From the NCBI GenBank assembly GCA_023376005.1, contig CM042150.1, positions 75,820,611 through 75,884,610 of the forward strand: a stretch of DNA of 64,000 nt. The letters are read 5' to 3'. This DNA is from Doryteuthis pealeii. Taxonomy: Eukaryota; Mollusca; Cephalopoda; Myopsida; Loliginidae. Each line of letters starts with the position of its first letter. Within the stretch, counting starts at the first letter, position 1. Of the stretch, positions 47,575 to 59,440 are shown in pieces. Below the pieces are notes generated by a model. That model was not told the DNA's origin. It did not search any database and worked only from the letters and a program-made list of their open reading frames with translations. The translations under genes and the position numbers were made by a program.

Positions 47575-47865
47575 GATGTATTTAGCAAACCACAAGCAGG
47601 ATGTAACACAAGATTAATTAAATGGTGTTTAATGGGAATTAAATCCTTCTAAATCGATTGCCACCTCAAGGTTAAAGAGCCCAGTTGGCCTACTATTTAC
47701 CCATAGATTGAGGGAGAATAGTTGGATTTATACCTTTTCCAGGAGTATTGTATTAGCATTATGTGAAATGCAAACAGCTTTGTCCAGCATTTGAACTTGT
47801 GTCACCATGTCCATTTCCTATGATGATTATGATTGCACTATGTGTGTTTCAATTGTAAGGAGTGA
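47575..47865 (-). repeat. SINE-like repeat B, minus strand
   Basis: The segment aggatgtaacacaagatt, ccttctaaatcgattgcc, tttacccatagattgaggga and ccagcatttgaacttgtg. It lies in the ADAM17-like intron. Confidence 0.65.
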
Positions 47866-48224
47866 TTAAATGTCTACTTTAAATAACACATTTTGAATAT
47901 TTTTATTGAAAATTTGAATACCACACATGATGAATTATTGATTTTTAATGTACAAAAACAAGAATTATAAAACTTCAAACCATTTGCTTCGTTATCATTC
48001 AAATCATAAGCATTATTATCAGTTGTACTAAAAAAATGAAAAGCTGATAAACTTGAAAGTTATCTTGAAAAATTAATGAATTTTTGTTAGTAGAGTTTAA
48101 TAGGCTTTCAGTTGATATAGAAGAAATGGTGAAAAATGATAAGAAACAAAGTTTTTCTTTTCTATATCACTTTTTCATGTTTTCTTATTCAGAAATAAAT
48201 ACTTCTTGTCAAATAATGTTTCAA

Positions 48225-51200
48225 AGTGTCTGCCACTCTGAAGACTGTACATCAAAGCTTACCCCCAATACCTTCAACCATTTTCATTTTTACCTCCCAA
48301 GTGTCTGCCACTCTTGAAGTCAAATCAACCATTTTCATTTTACCTCCCAAGTGTCTATTCTGCCACTCTTGAAGACTGTACATCAAAGCTTACCCCCAAT
48401 ACCTTCAACCATTTTCATTTTTACCTCCCAAGTGTCTATTCTGCCACTCTTGAAGACTGTACATCAAAGCTTACCCCCAATACTTCAACCATTTTCATTT
48501 TTACCTCCCAAGTGTCTATTCTGCCACTCTTGAAGACTGTACATCAAAGCTTACCCCCAATACCTTCAACCATTTTCATTTTTACCTCCCAAGTGTCTAT
48601 TCTGCCACTCTTGAAGACTGTACATCAAAGCTTACCCCCAATACCTTCAACCATTTTCATTTTTACCTCCCAAGTGTCTATTCTGCCTGAAGACTGTACA
48701 GCTTACCCCCAATACCTTCAACCATTTTCATTTTTACCTCCCAAGTGTTCTGCCACTCTTGAAGACTGTACATCAAAGCTTACCCCAATACCTTCAACCA
48801 TTTTCATTTTTACCTCCCAAGTGTCTATTCTGCCACTCTGAAGACTGTACATCAAAGCTTACCCCCAATACCTTCAACCATTTTCATTTTTACCTCCCAA
48901 GTGTCTATTCTGCCACTCTTGAAGACTGTACATCAAAGCTTACCCCCAATACTTCAACCATTTTCATTTTTACCTCCCAAGTGTCTATTCTGCCACTCTT
49001 GAAGACTGTACATCAAAGCTTACCCCCAATACCTTCAACCATTTTCATTTTTACCTCCCAAGTGTCTATTCTGCCACTCTTGAAGACTGTACATCAAAGC
49101 TTACCCCCAATACCTTCAACCATTTTCATTTTTACCTCCCAAGTGTCTATTCTGCCACTCTTGAAGACTGTACATCAAAGCTTACCCCAATACCTTCAAC
49201 CATTTTCATTTTTACCTCCCAAGTGTCTATTCTGCCACTCTTGAAGACTGTACATCAAAGCTTACCCCCAATACCTTCAACCATTTTCATTTTTACCTCC
49301 CAAGTGTCTATTCTGCCACTCTTGAAGACTGTACATCAAAGCTTACCCCCAATACCTTCAACCATTTTCATTTTTACCTCCCAAGTGTCTATTCTGCCAC
49401 TCTTGAAGACTGTACATCAAAGCTTACCCCCAATACCTTCAACCATTTTCATTTTTACCTCCCAAGTGTCTATTCTGCCACTCTTGAAGACTGTACATCA
49501 AAGCTTACCCCCAATACCTTCAACCATTTTCATTTTTACCTCCCAAGTGTCTATTCTGCCACTCTTGAAGACTGTACATCAAAGCTTACCCCCAATACCT
49601 TCAACCATTTTCATTTTTACCTCCCAAGTGTCTATTCTGCCACTCTTGAAGACTGTACATCAAAGCTTACCCCCAATACCTTCAACCATTTCATTTTTAC
49701 CTCCCAAGTGTCTATTCTGCCACTCTTGAAGACTGTACATCAAAGCTTACCCCCAATACCTTCAACCATTTTCATTTTTACCTCCCAAGTGTCTATTCTG
49801 CCACTCTTGAAGACTGTACATCAAAGCTTACCCCCAATACTTCAACCATTTTCATTTTTACCTCCCAAGTGTCTATTCTGCCACTCTTGAAGACTGTACA
49901 TCAAAGCTTACCCCCAATACCTTCAACCATTTTCATTTTTACCTCCCAAGTGTCTATTCTGCCACTCTTGAAGACTGTACATCAAAGCTTACCCCCAATA
50001 CCTTCAACCATTTTCATTTTTACCTCCCAAGTGTCTATTCTGCCACTCTTGAAGTACATCAAAGCTTACCCCCAATACCTTCAACCATTTTCATTTTTAC
50101 CTCCCAAGTGTCTATTCTGCCACTCTTGAAGACTGTACATCAAAGCTTACCCCCAATACCTTCAACCATTTTCATTTTTACCTCCCAAGTGTCTATTCTG
50201 CCACTCTTGAAGACTGTACATCAAAGCTTACCCCCAATACCTTCAACCATTTTCATTTTTACCTCCAAGTGTCTATTCTGCCACTCTTGAAGACTGTACA
50301 TCAAAGCTTACCCCCAATACCTTCAACCATTTTCATTTTTACCTCCCAAGTGTCTATTCTGCCACTCTTGAAGACTGTACATCAAAGCTTACCCCAATAC
50401 CTTCAACCATTTTCATTTTTACCTCCCAAGTGTCTATTCTGCCACTCTTGAAGACTGTACATCAAAGCTTACCCCCAATACCTTCAACCATTTTCATTTT
50501 TACCTCCCAAGTGTCTATTCTGCCACTCTTGAAGACTTCAAAGCTTACCCCCAATACCTTCAACCATTTTCATTTTTACCTCCCAAGTGTCTATTCTGCC
50601 ACTTGAAGACTGTACATCAAAGCTTACCCCCAATACCTTCAACCATTTTCATTTTTACCTCCCAAGTGTCTATTCTGCCACTCTTGAAGACTGTACATCA
50701 AAGCTTACCCCCAATACCTTCAACCATTTTCATTTTTACCTCCCAAGTGTCTATTCTGCCACTCTTGAAGACTGTACATCAAAGCTTACCCCCAATACCT
50801 TCAACCATTTTCATTTTTACCTCCCAAGTGTCTATTCTGCCACTCTTGAAGACTGTACATCAAAGCTTACCCCCAATACCTTCAACCATTTTCATTTTTA
50901 CCTCCCAAGTGTCTATTCTGCCACTCTTGAAGACTGTACATCAAAGCTTACCCCCAATACCTTCAACCATTTTCATTTTTACCTCCCAAGTGTCTATTCT
51001 GCCACTCTTGAAGACTGTACATCAAAGCTTACCCCAATACCTTCAACCATTTTCATTTTTACCTCCCAAGTGTCTATTCTGCCACTCTTGAAGACTGTAC
51101 ATCAAAGCTTACCCCCAATACCTTCAACCATTTTCATTTTTACCTCCCAAGTGTCTATTCTGCCACTCTTGAAGACTGTACATCAAAGCTTACCCCCAAT

Positions 51201-52284
51201 ACCTTCAACCATTTTCATTTTTACCTCCCAAGTGTCTATTCTGCCACTCTTGAAGACTGTACATCAAAGCTTACCCCCAATACCTTCAACCATTTCATTT
51301 TTACCTCCCAAGTGTCTATTCTGCCACTCTTGAAGACTGTACATCAAAGCTTACCCCCAATACCTTCAACCATTTTCATTTTTACCTCCCAAGTGTCTAT
51401 TCTGCCACTCTTGAAGACTGTACATCAAAGCTTACCCCAATACCTTCAACCATTTTCATTTTACCTCCCAAGTGTCTATTCTGCCACTCTTGAAGACTGT
51501 ACATCAAAGCTTACCCCCAATACCTTCAACCATTTTCATTTTTACCTCCCAAGTGTCTATTCTGCCACTCTTGAAGACTGTACATCAAAGCTTACCCCCA
51601 ATACCTTCAACCATTTTCATTTTTACCTCCCAAGTGTCTATTCTGCCACTCTTGAAGACTGTACATCAAAGCTTACCCCCAATACCTTCAACCATTTTCA
51701 TTTTTACCTCCCAAGTGTCTATTCTGCCACTCTTGAAGACTGTACATCAAAGCTTACCCCCAATACCTTCAACCATTTTCATTTTTACCTCCCAAGTGTC
51801 TATTCTGCCACTCTTGAAGACTGTACATCAAAGCTTACCCCCAATACCTTCAACCATTTTCATTTTTACCTCCCAAGTGTCTATTCTGCCACTCTTGAAG
51901 ACTGTACATCAAAGCTTACCCCCAATACCTTCAACCATTTTCATTTTTACCTCCCAAGTGTCTATTCTGCCACTCTTGAAGACTGTACATCAAAGCTTAC
52001 CCCCAATACCTTCAACCATTTTCATTTTTACCTCCCAAGTGTCTATTCTGCCACTCTTGAAGACTGTACATCAAAGCTTACCCCCAATACCTTCAACCAT
52101 TTTCATTTTTACCTCCCAAGTGTCTATTCTGCCACTCTTGAAGACTGTACATCAAAGCTTACCCCCAATACCTTCAACCATTTTCATTTTTACCTCCCAA
52201 GTGTCTATTCTGCCACTCTTGAAGACTGTACATCAAAGCTTACCCCCAATACCTTCAACCATTTTCATTTTTACCTCCCAAGTG
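48225..52284 (+). repeat. Satellite array: about 50 tandem units of 81 bp
   Basis: A unit beginning tctattctgccactcttg and ending cctcccaagtg repeats head to tail. Most units are exactly 81 bp and near identical. The left end holds shorter variants with small deletions (around 48300, 48690, 48750, 50050, 50535, 50600), while the last dozen units are almost perfect. Each unit has a HindIII site (AAGCTT). Because 81 is a multiple of 3, two forward frames are stop-free through long stretches: 27-residue repeats starting SVYSATLEDC and VSILPLLKTV. The third frame carries a stop in every unit. I regard these frames as a by-product of period and composition. There is no start context, no signal of selection, and frame-shifting units break both frames. 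Confidence 0.97.
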
Positions 52285-52994
52285 ACGTTTTTCCCTTTCC
52301 ATCGTGCTGTCTTGGTAAACTGCCACATTTCCCCAGACTCTGCCAATTCAATAATGTTATAACAGATTGGGGTCTGGAAACTTTGTGATATTGTATATTT
52401 GGTGAAATAAGCAAGGATTGAGGTGAGAGGTTGAATATTTTTCAATATCTTAAGATATGAATTTTAGAAGTAAAAAAAATAGAGAGAAAAGTCCTAGTGA
52501 GATTGCTGTAAACACAAAAATAGTCAACCCTTTTTTTTTATTTGTTTTAATTGTTTACATGGAAAGTCTGTCTCTTGTGTTTTCAATTTTCATTTCTAAT
52601 TTTCTTTTCATAAATGGAATTCTTTGTACTTTTCATAATGATTATATATTTTTTTCTAAAACACAAAAAATTCCCTTTTGGTTTTGTGTGGGTCTTTTTT
52701 GTTATCTAAGCTAATTTGACTTTCCCATTTTTTTTTATGAATGGGAGAAATGCAGATCTCTATTAATATGTGACATAACCGTTTTGCTCATTCCACAGAA
52801 TTGTTATGGGAAAGTGCTCTTTCAATACATCATTAGACCAGACATTAACAGATCAATAATTCAGTTGTTAGGAACTAAAAGTACAATATTTAAAAACTCT
52901 TTTCTATCCGCTATACTAAACTCTTTATTTGTTTCAATCAAATCTTATTGATTCAAGTCTTTGTAAACTTTTATTCCTACACTTAGAGAAAGAG

Positions 52995-53480
52995 TTTTGT
53001 TGACAGGGCTTAGAATATACTGATTGAATCCCCTGGAGAGTGCTAAGATCCACCTAAAAGGGCTATCCTAGATATGGCATTAAACTGTATGTGAAGGAGA
53101 GGCACCAGTTACGGAGCTCTGGGAACTGTGGAGTACCCATTAATTGCTATTACTCTCAGGGCCACTCTGACCCGGAGTAGTAGTTTTTTTTTTTGCTCAT
53201 TTTTATACGATATCAAGTATTCTCATCTAATACTGATAATTTGCAAACCAATGTATTTAATGCTGATAGGTGATCAGCATTAAATAAATTGGTTTGCAAA
53301 TTATCAGTATTAGATGAGAATACTTGATATCGTATAAAAATGAGCAAAAAAAAAAAAAAATTTTATGAAACAAAACAAAAAATGTAAACATAAATGTAAA
53401 ATGAACTTAATTTACTAACTGCTAGGCATAAAATAATGCCAGATGGGTTGACATGCCATTAAAAACCATCAATCAATCAA
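52995..53480 (+). repeat. Dispersed repeat C, plus strand, with an internal palindrome
   Basis: It runs from gacagggcttagaatatact to gggttgacatgccattaaaa and (atca)n. The middle is replaced by a near-perfect hairpin at 53184-53360, whose right arm is the normal sense sequence of the family and whose left arm is its inverted duplicate. Confidence 0.65.
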
Positions 53481-53784
53481 TAAAATATTTTTAATTGTAT
53501 CAATTATTTCACCGGTGGAACAATTTGTACAATTTTTTAAAAAATTCAAATATTATGAATTACCTTGGAATCCAATGAAACAATATCTTAAATTAAGATA
53601 TTTTCAAATTACAGTTTCAAAATATTTATAAATTCTCTGATGAAAGAATACAAATAATATATTCCCTTAATAATTAATAGTTATAATATTTTCAAAATAT
53701 TTTTTTAAAAATTGGTTAAAAATATCTTTTAATGAAATTTTCAATCAATAGAACATTCTCAAGGACATATGCATTATTTTTTCT

Positions 53785-53880
53785 GAAAGCACTTCATTAG
53801 AGTCTAAGTGGTTCAGCCGTACAGTAGCACTAACATGGCTACAAATTGGAAGAATTTTAACTTGATATTTTAACACCAAT
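53785..53880 (-). repeat. LINE fragment in inverted orientation, arm of an inverted repeat
   Basis: The sequence from agcacttcattagag to gtgttaaaata (read outward) is the reverse complement of 54210-54308, with few mismatches. On the minus strand it is the VAVSVLLYG region of the LINE family. The pair brackets about 330 bp that includes a zinc-finger ORF. Confidence 0.8.
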
Positions 53881-53959
53881 CATTTCTATTTACTACTTTA
53901 CCTTATCAGAAATATATATATATATATATGTACGTGTGTATGTGTAATATAATAAAAAA

Positions 53960-54211
53960 TTGAAAAAACACAAGTTCATGTCTGAAGCCACCCTGGAGCA
54001 ACACCATGAAGCTAGGAGGTCCAGAAGAAAGCAGTGGCAACAAAGCACCAGCACATCAACATCTTCAGGTTTAGCCTTCACATGCGACATCTGTGGTCAA
54101 GAGTGTTTTTCAAACATTGGACTTCACAGTCACAGGAGGTGCTGTAACTTCTTGGACACAAAAACTATATTATTGTCTTCCAAGACTGAAATGCCAATGA
54201 AAAACAAATGA
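53960..54211 (+). pseudogene. C2H2-type zinc-finger ORF fragment, probably a LINE ORF terminus
   Basis: The 83-codon ORF reads TLEQHHEARRSRRKQWQQST, then FTCDICGQECFSNIGLHSHR. CxxC followed by HxxxxxC/H is a C2H2-like finger of the type (F.C..CGR.C.SRIGLHSHLR.H) found at the C-terminus of some LINE-encoded proteins. Here the spacing reads CDIC-(12)-HSHRRCC. It lies between two inverted copies of the LINE reverse-transcriptase tail, which supports a retrotransposon origin. A host zinc-finger gene is unlikely, because no splice-framed continuation was seen. Confidence 0.5.
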
Positions 54212-54214
54212 TTG

Positions 54215-54579
54215 GTGTTAAAATATCAAGTGGAAATTCTTCCAATCTGTAGCCATATCAGTGCTACTGTACAGCTGAACCACTTGGTCTCTAATGAAGT
54301 GCTTTGACAAAAAGATAGATGTGTGCTCTACAAGGATGCTGCATACTGTTTTGAAAAACAAAGAAAGCAGCTCTTTGATCACTTACCCCCTATCTAAGTA
54401 AAATGAAGAAGACATGCTGTATACTGTTGGGGAAGCAAGGACGAACTCATAAGTGACATTCTCCTGTGGACACCTGCATATACCAGTGTAGGCTGACCAG
54501 CAAAACCTACATCAATTGGTTCTGTGTGGATTATGGATGCTGCACAAAGGACCTCCCAGTGGCAATGATCGATGATGTT

Positions 54580-54628
<49 letters not shown>
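54215..54628 (+). pseudogene. LINE reverse-transcriptase 3' end with (AG)n tail
   Basis: The + strand carries KFFQSVAISVLLYS, a stop, TTWSLMKCFDKKIDV and STRMLHTVLKN, then after shifts WGSKDELISDILLWTPAYTS. This is the same LINE family and the same region as 35385-35700. It ends in (AG)n at 54582-54628, as does the copy at 2640-2840. Confidence 0.8.
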
Positions 54629-54629
54629 A

Positions 54630-56000
54630 TGGATAGTTATGCTGTCAGTGCAACCTGGTAATAATGATGATAATGATAATATATATATTGCAGCACTTTT
54701 CATGCCACTGGGCTGATATGCTAATCATGCAGTCTGAAGGTATTTCCTATTTTTAGTTTTGTAATCTCAAATATAGACATCCTTATCTACCTTGTGTCAC
54801 CTGTCAATAGATGACCCTGACATGCTGTTTCCAACATTGGCTGCCGGCTGCAATAACATTTCATTACATCAAAAATACAGAGACCTACAATTAGAGAAAA
54901 TTAGTTTACAGTCTCCATCAAATGAATTTCTCAGATATTTTATCAATCTTCTTCATTTGAAAAAATGCATAGTTAGAATCTACTTAGTTTGGCAAAGAGA
55001 GTTCTGATTGCTTATAATACATTTATTAGTTATTAATGAGTCACCCATCTAAGCATTGAACAGGCTCATTGTTGTTTAATTTTGGTCAGGAACCAGTGCT
55101 TTCAGCATGACTTGACAATACACATAAAGTGATATATGTGTACATAAAGATAATTTATAATCAATGATTATAAAACATTTGGTTGGTCATGAAACTATCA
55201 ATAATGATATCAAATTAAATATAATGTATTAATTGCAGCATTTAATCTTTCTTTGGCCAATGATCATTGAGTCCAGTGGTAGGATTTAGAAAACACAAAT
55301 TTTTATTTTGGCTGGGAGATCTTAATTTATTTTGACCAATATTGCAAATTGAAGAGAAAGAGATCAATCATTGGATGAAGTTTCTTCTCAACCATGTGAA
55401 TCAGACAAGAACAAGTTTTTATAATTGATAAATGTAAATGGTTTCTTTGTTTAATAGCATAATGATCTTCGTGGGGTATCTAATGCCTAAGCAATCCTTG
55501 TAGAAGAATAGTAATGTAAAATGTGCTCTTATACAGTACCCTATGTTTAAAAAAAAAAATTTGTTTTCAAAAATTCCTGGGCGAAAATGGTTGTTTATTT
55601 TCATTAGGGCAATGTGTTGTTAAGAAACAGTCTGTCATCAATGTATTCTCTCACCTCTTCCTTTGAGTTGTGGAAGGAGACTAAGCCAATGAAAAGGTGT
55701 GAGTCTTTCCTCTTGCCTTCTCCTGCTTTCAATCAACCCATGGCTATAATTAAAAGTGACAATGACACTTGTACGTTTTATTGTTTTGAGTAATATTCTT
55801 TTTTTATGTTCTTTTTAACAGACATTTGTTTTTAGATATGTATTCATTGGCTTTTAGTTGATAATAAAGAAATTAATGATAACACTCATCACTTTGTTCT
55901 GTTAATGTAGAAGAAGGATTTGAAAACTTAGTTGTCATGTGTGGCCCTCATGATAGACATATGTAATCCATGCACCCTCATAACATACATTTGTAATCAA
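54630..56000. other. Unassigned intronic sequence
   Basis: Apart from repeat G (55035-55135) and a C-like scrap near 55445-55500 (taatagcataatgatcttcg), nothing is recognised. Confidence 0.5.
55035..55135 (+). repeat. Short dispersed repeat G
   Basis: This is the second copy of the repeat at 33895-34010, at moderate divergence. Confidence 0.5.
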
Positions 56001-56009
56001 TGCAGCCCT

Positions 56010-56165
56010 AACAGGCTACTCAGTTTGACATGCTTGATTTAACCCATAGCTAAAGGGAGGAGTAGGTTCATGCCTTTCAAAAGGGTATTAGTCCAAAAGT
56101 GAATGTAATAGTATGACTGGAATTTGAACTTGTTTACTATGGTGTCACAGTCCAGCATATTAGAC
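56010..56165 (-). repeat. SINE-like repeat B fragment, minus strand
   Basis: The segment ttgatttaacccatagcta, gttcatgcctttcaaaaggg and ctggaatttgaacttgt. It is closest to the fragment at 24100-24235. Confidence 0.5.
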
Positions 56166-56334
56166 ACTATGTCATGGGAAATCTCCTAATAAATGTAAAA
56201 GCATTTAGTTGATAGAGAAACACTTAGTATTACAGCAAATGTAATAAATAACAACTTGTTGTTAAATTTGATAAGGTGTGAATATTTCTGAAGTTCCTCA
56301 AAAGATATTGATTACATCCAAATTTGGATTATTG

Positions 56335-56366
<32 letters not shown>

Positions 56367-56514
56367 TTATGTATGAGTAGTGGCTTACCGGTGGGTACGG
56401 GTACGATCGTTGGGAGCGCACAGGATCCAGGGGTTAAGACCGTGAAAAAACAAATACAAAGTGCTCAATAAAATGTAGTGCAAAATTTATTTAAGAAATG
56501 AATATAAAGTAACC

Positions 56515-56543
56515 TACTCGAGTTTCATCATCTGAATCGTCAG
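56515..56543 (-). ncRNA. Hammerhead ribozyme motif, left arm of the palindrome (minus strand)
   Basis: This is the mirror of the right-arm motif. On the minus strand, CTGACGA (56543-56537), GAAA (56526-56523), CTCGAG (56522-56517) and TA (56516-56515) occur in order. The two motifs face each other across the centre of the palindrome. Confidence 0.5.
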
Positions 56544-56740
56544 GGTTATATCCGCTGAATTAATTGAGTTTTCAATTAATATCAGTTGATACCACGTATG
56601 TCTGTAGGAACGGGTCTTATCTTTACAGTTAGACGCTTGTTTATCAAGCGTCTATCTGTAAAGATAAGACCCGTTCCTACAGACATACGTGGTATCAACT
56701 GATATTAATCGAAAACTCAATTAATTCAGCGGATATAACC

Positions 56741-56769
56741 CTGACGATTCAGATGATGAAACTCGAGTA
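56741..56769 (+). ncRNA. Hammerhead ribozyme motif, right arm of the palindrome
   Basis: Core CTGACGA at 56741-56747 fits CUGANGA. A 10-nt stem II region (ttcagatgat, weak TC/GA pairing) follows, then GAAA at 56758-56761. Stem III is the self-complementary CTCGAG at 56762-56767, then T (pairs with the last A of GAAA) and A (position 17), predicting cleavage after 56769. A very short palindromic stem III is typical of Penelope-type hammerheads, which act as dimers. The weak stem II is the main doubt. Confidence 0.55.
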
Positions 56770-56797
56770 GGTTACTTTATATCCATTTCTTAAATAA

Positions 56798-56799
<2 letters not shown>

Positions 56800-56842
<43 letters not shown>

Positions 56843-58440
56843 TCTTTGGTTCAAAAGTGGTGAATCAGTTGGATAGATGAGAATAAAAAGAAATCAGTCC
56901 CCCACTTTATGCTAAGATAGCAGAGAATCAGATAAAAGTTACATCCAAATTTGGATAAAAGATATGTATAGAGTTTACTTTGGTCACAAAGTGGGGAATC
57001 AATTAGATAGATGAGATTTTTAAAAATTGGGCCCCCTCTTAATAGTCCAACAATTGTTAGTGAATCAGATATTGGTTCACTCAAATCTGGATTGTAGATA
57101 TGTATAGAACCTAATGTGTCCCAGATATGAGGGATCAGTTGGATAGCTGATAAAAGATGAAGATAGTACTGAAAGAGCAATAATGATATATGAGAGCTGA
57201 ATATGATCCAAAATCTTTATAATATGGACACTGAGCTATACAAGTTCCTTTAAGATGTGGACAATTGTCAGACACTAAACGAAAATCAAGAAAATATATC
57301 TCCATAAAATTCTCTACTACCATAGGTTTGATTATAAATGACAAAATTATTTATTCATGAGGTATAGTAAAAAAAGAATCAAGATTGAATCTTTTAATTC
57401 TTTTAATAAAGTTAAAATAGAAATGAAAATGTGTGCACAGCTAAGCAAATTATATAGCAAAGCAATGATGAGTTGATCTTTAGACTACTCTTTAGATGAG
57501 ATAAAAACTATCTAAAAAATAATTATGAAGATAGTCTCAATACTTTTTGAATGAAATTCTAGATTCTCCAAGTACAGCACTCTCCATATTCACCACTTTG
57601 TGCTTCATGCAACTTTTTCTTGTTTTCTAAATTTGGTGTATCTCAAGGATAAGATTTGGGGATGTGGAGGACATTACAAGAAATAGCACAAAAAGTTTCT
57701 GAGGTGCTTTAACCAAGAGAAAACTCACTGGAATAAGAGTATTGAAAAGCAAGGTACTATTTTAAGGCTTCCTTTATTGCTAATTTCTGTCCAGGTTCAG
57801 TCTTGATACTTTTTAAACACACTTTGCATAGATCAACACTTTTTGTCTATGGCTTTTGAGATGGTAGCATTAATTGTGTTTTTGAATTGAGAATATAAGA
57901 GCATCAGTTGACTATGATATTGTTAAATCACTTGAGTAAACAGAAGAAAAATAATAACAGAAAGAAAAAAATAAAGAAAGCATAGAAAGAAATATTTGGA
58001 AGGAAAGAGAAATGAAAAAAGAAAAAAAAACAAAAAACAAAAAAAACAGCAAGAACAAAATGATGTGGAGTAGAGAAAAGAAAGAAATATAGAAAGTTAT
58101 AGTGAGAGGAGAGGGAAAAGAAAAAAAAGAACATGTTTTGCTTTGAGAATTTGCTTGTAAATTTTTTATCATTTTTTTTTCTGTGTGTCATTATAATGAA
58201 TATTAATGTTAACCTGCAATTAATGCAAGATGCATACAAACAGATTCTTCCCAAGTTGAAATGTGACCCCCCCCCCACTCCAGGAATGTTTTCCAATGGC
58301 AATTGACCTTGAGCTCTCTAAGTCAATGAATATTTATTTGATCTTTAGATGCCTAAGGGTTCACTTATATTCCCATCTTCACTTATCTTCTGCTCTCCAG
58401 TCATTTTTTCTATTTATGTACTTCATCTCAATAATATATC
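56800..58440. other. Unassigned intronic sequence with a weak internal repeat
   Basis: Three diverged copies of a ~110-bp unit appear at about 56850-57170 (gtggtgaatcagttggatag, gtggggaatcaattagatag, gagggatcagttggatagct). 57950-58130 is very rich in A on this strand. The ORFs here are low-complexity. Confidence 0.5.
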
Positions 58441-58805
58441 ATCATAACCCTTTGCTGATTAGTGTCCTGAGTATGACATTAAACTGCAACTGGTTGTAGG
58501 TTTCCAGTTCTGAAGCTCTGGGTTGTGTGGAGTCATTGCCATTACTCTCAGGTTCACTCTGACCCAGAGTGGTAATATCTGTTAGGCTCCAATTTATGAA
58601 TCAAAGGGATCTGTCTGAAAATGATCAAGATTGAACAGGAATACATAAAACCACATAATGGTGTACAAATAAATGTTTATAGACTAATGAGAAAAATACA
58701 ACGGAACATTGAAAATATACTTATGATTAGAATAAGAAATTACAACTGAATCAAATTACAGCATTAAATAACCTGAAGATATTGATATGCCATTAAACAA
58801 ATTAA
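58440..58805 (+). repeat. Dispersed repeat C, plus strand
   Basis: The segment gtcctgagtatgacattaaa, tctcaggttcactctgaccc, cataatggtgtacaaataaa and gatattgatatgccattaaac. Same family. Confidence 0.6.
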
Positions 58806-59139
58806 CTAATGAGCTTATTTGTGTCCAATTTTGATTTTCTTTGAGTGAATCTTATTAGATAAAAGAAAAAGAATCATGATTAATAAATAAAAGTGTGATA
58901 ACAGATTATGGACATGATCTAAAACATAGAATATTAATAACATCCTGTTCAGAATTTTCCAAGTCCATAGCCCATTCCTATAAGGATTTATCAAAAAATG
59001 GCCTTTTCAGTTTCCTGAGATATTTCCCTTAAATCAGACTTCTAATTATGTTTTATATTACATTTAAACAAAATTTGGGGCATTGAGGCAGTATAGGACG
59101 TTAAGAGTTAATATTCTTTTGATTACTTAGTAAACCTTA

Positions 59140-59440
59140 TGAATAGATAAGGCTCTCTTCATTATTCAGTGTCCAGGGCATGACACTAAATGGAATCTGG
59201 TGGTGAGACTTCATTTCTGGAGCTCAGCGGAGTATGACATATCTCTTCATTGGCATTCCTCCCAGTTCCACTCTGAGTGATAATACATGTCAGGGTCCCA
59301 TCAATTGGTCAAATAGGTTTAAAAATGATTCATATTCGATAGGACCATGTGCAAAAAATAAAAAAAAAAACTCAAGAAATTACTACATAAAAAATGTAAG
59401 TACAATAAACACAGTTCCCTAAACTAATCAATCATTCCTT
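59140..59440 (+). repeat. Dispersed repeat C, plus strand
   Basis: The segment gtccagggcatgacactaaa, ttcctcccagttccactctg, ataataaacacagttccct-like tail and taatcaatcattc. It ends only about 25 bp before the acceptor of the ADAM17-like exon. Confidence 0.55.

Larger units (their letters stand above)
56485..56799. repeat. Near-perfect 315-bp palindrome (foldback), Penelope-terminal-repeat-like
   Basis: The left arm at 56485-56639 and right arm at 56645-56799 are reverse complements with only a handful of mismatches around a 5-nt loop (tttat). The left side is preceded by a further ~100 bp (accggtgggtacgggtacga...), related to 42120-42200. Both sides are bordered by (TA)n. Each arm contains a hammerhead-like core, in opposite directions (see separate entries). 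It lies in the intron of the ADAM17-like gene. Confidence 0.95.

Noticed and set aside
48225..52284. CRISPR-like array
   Set aside because: Units are contiguous 81-bp repeats with no unique spacers, in a eukaryotic intron.
57910..58302. Minus-strand ORFs rich in F and S
   Set aside because: Translation of an A-rich/T-rich low-complexity tract.
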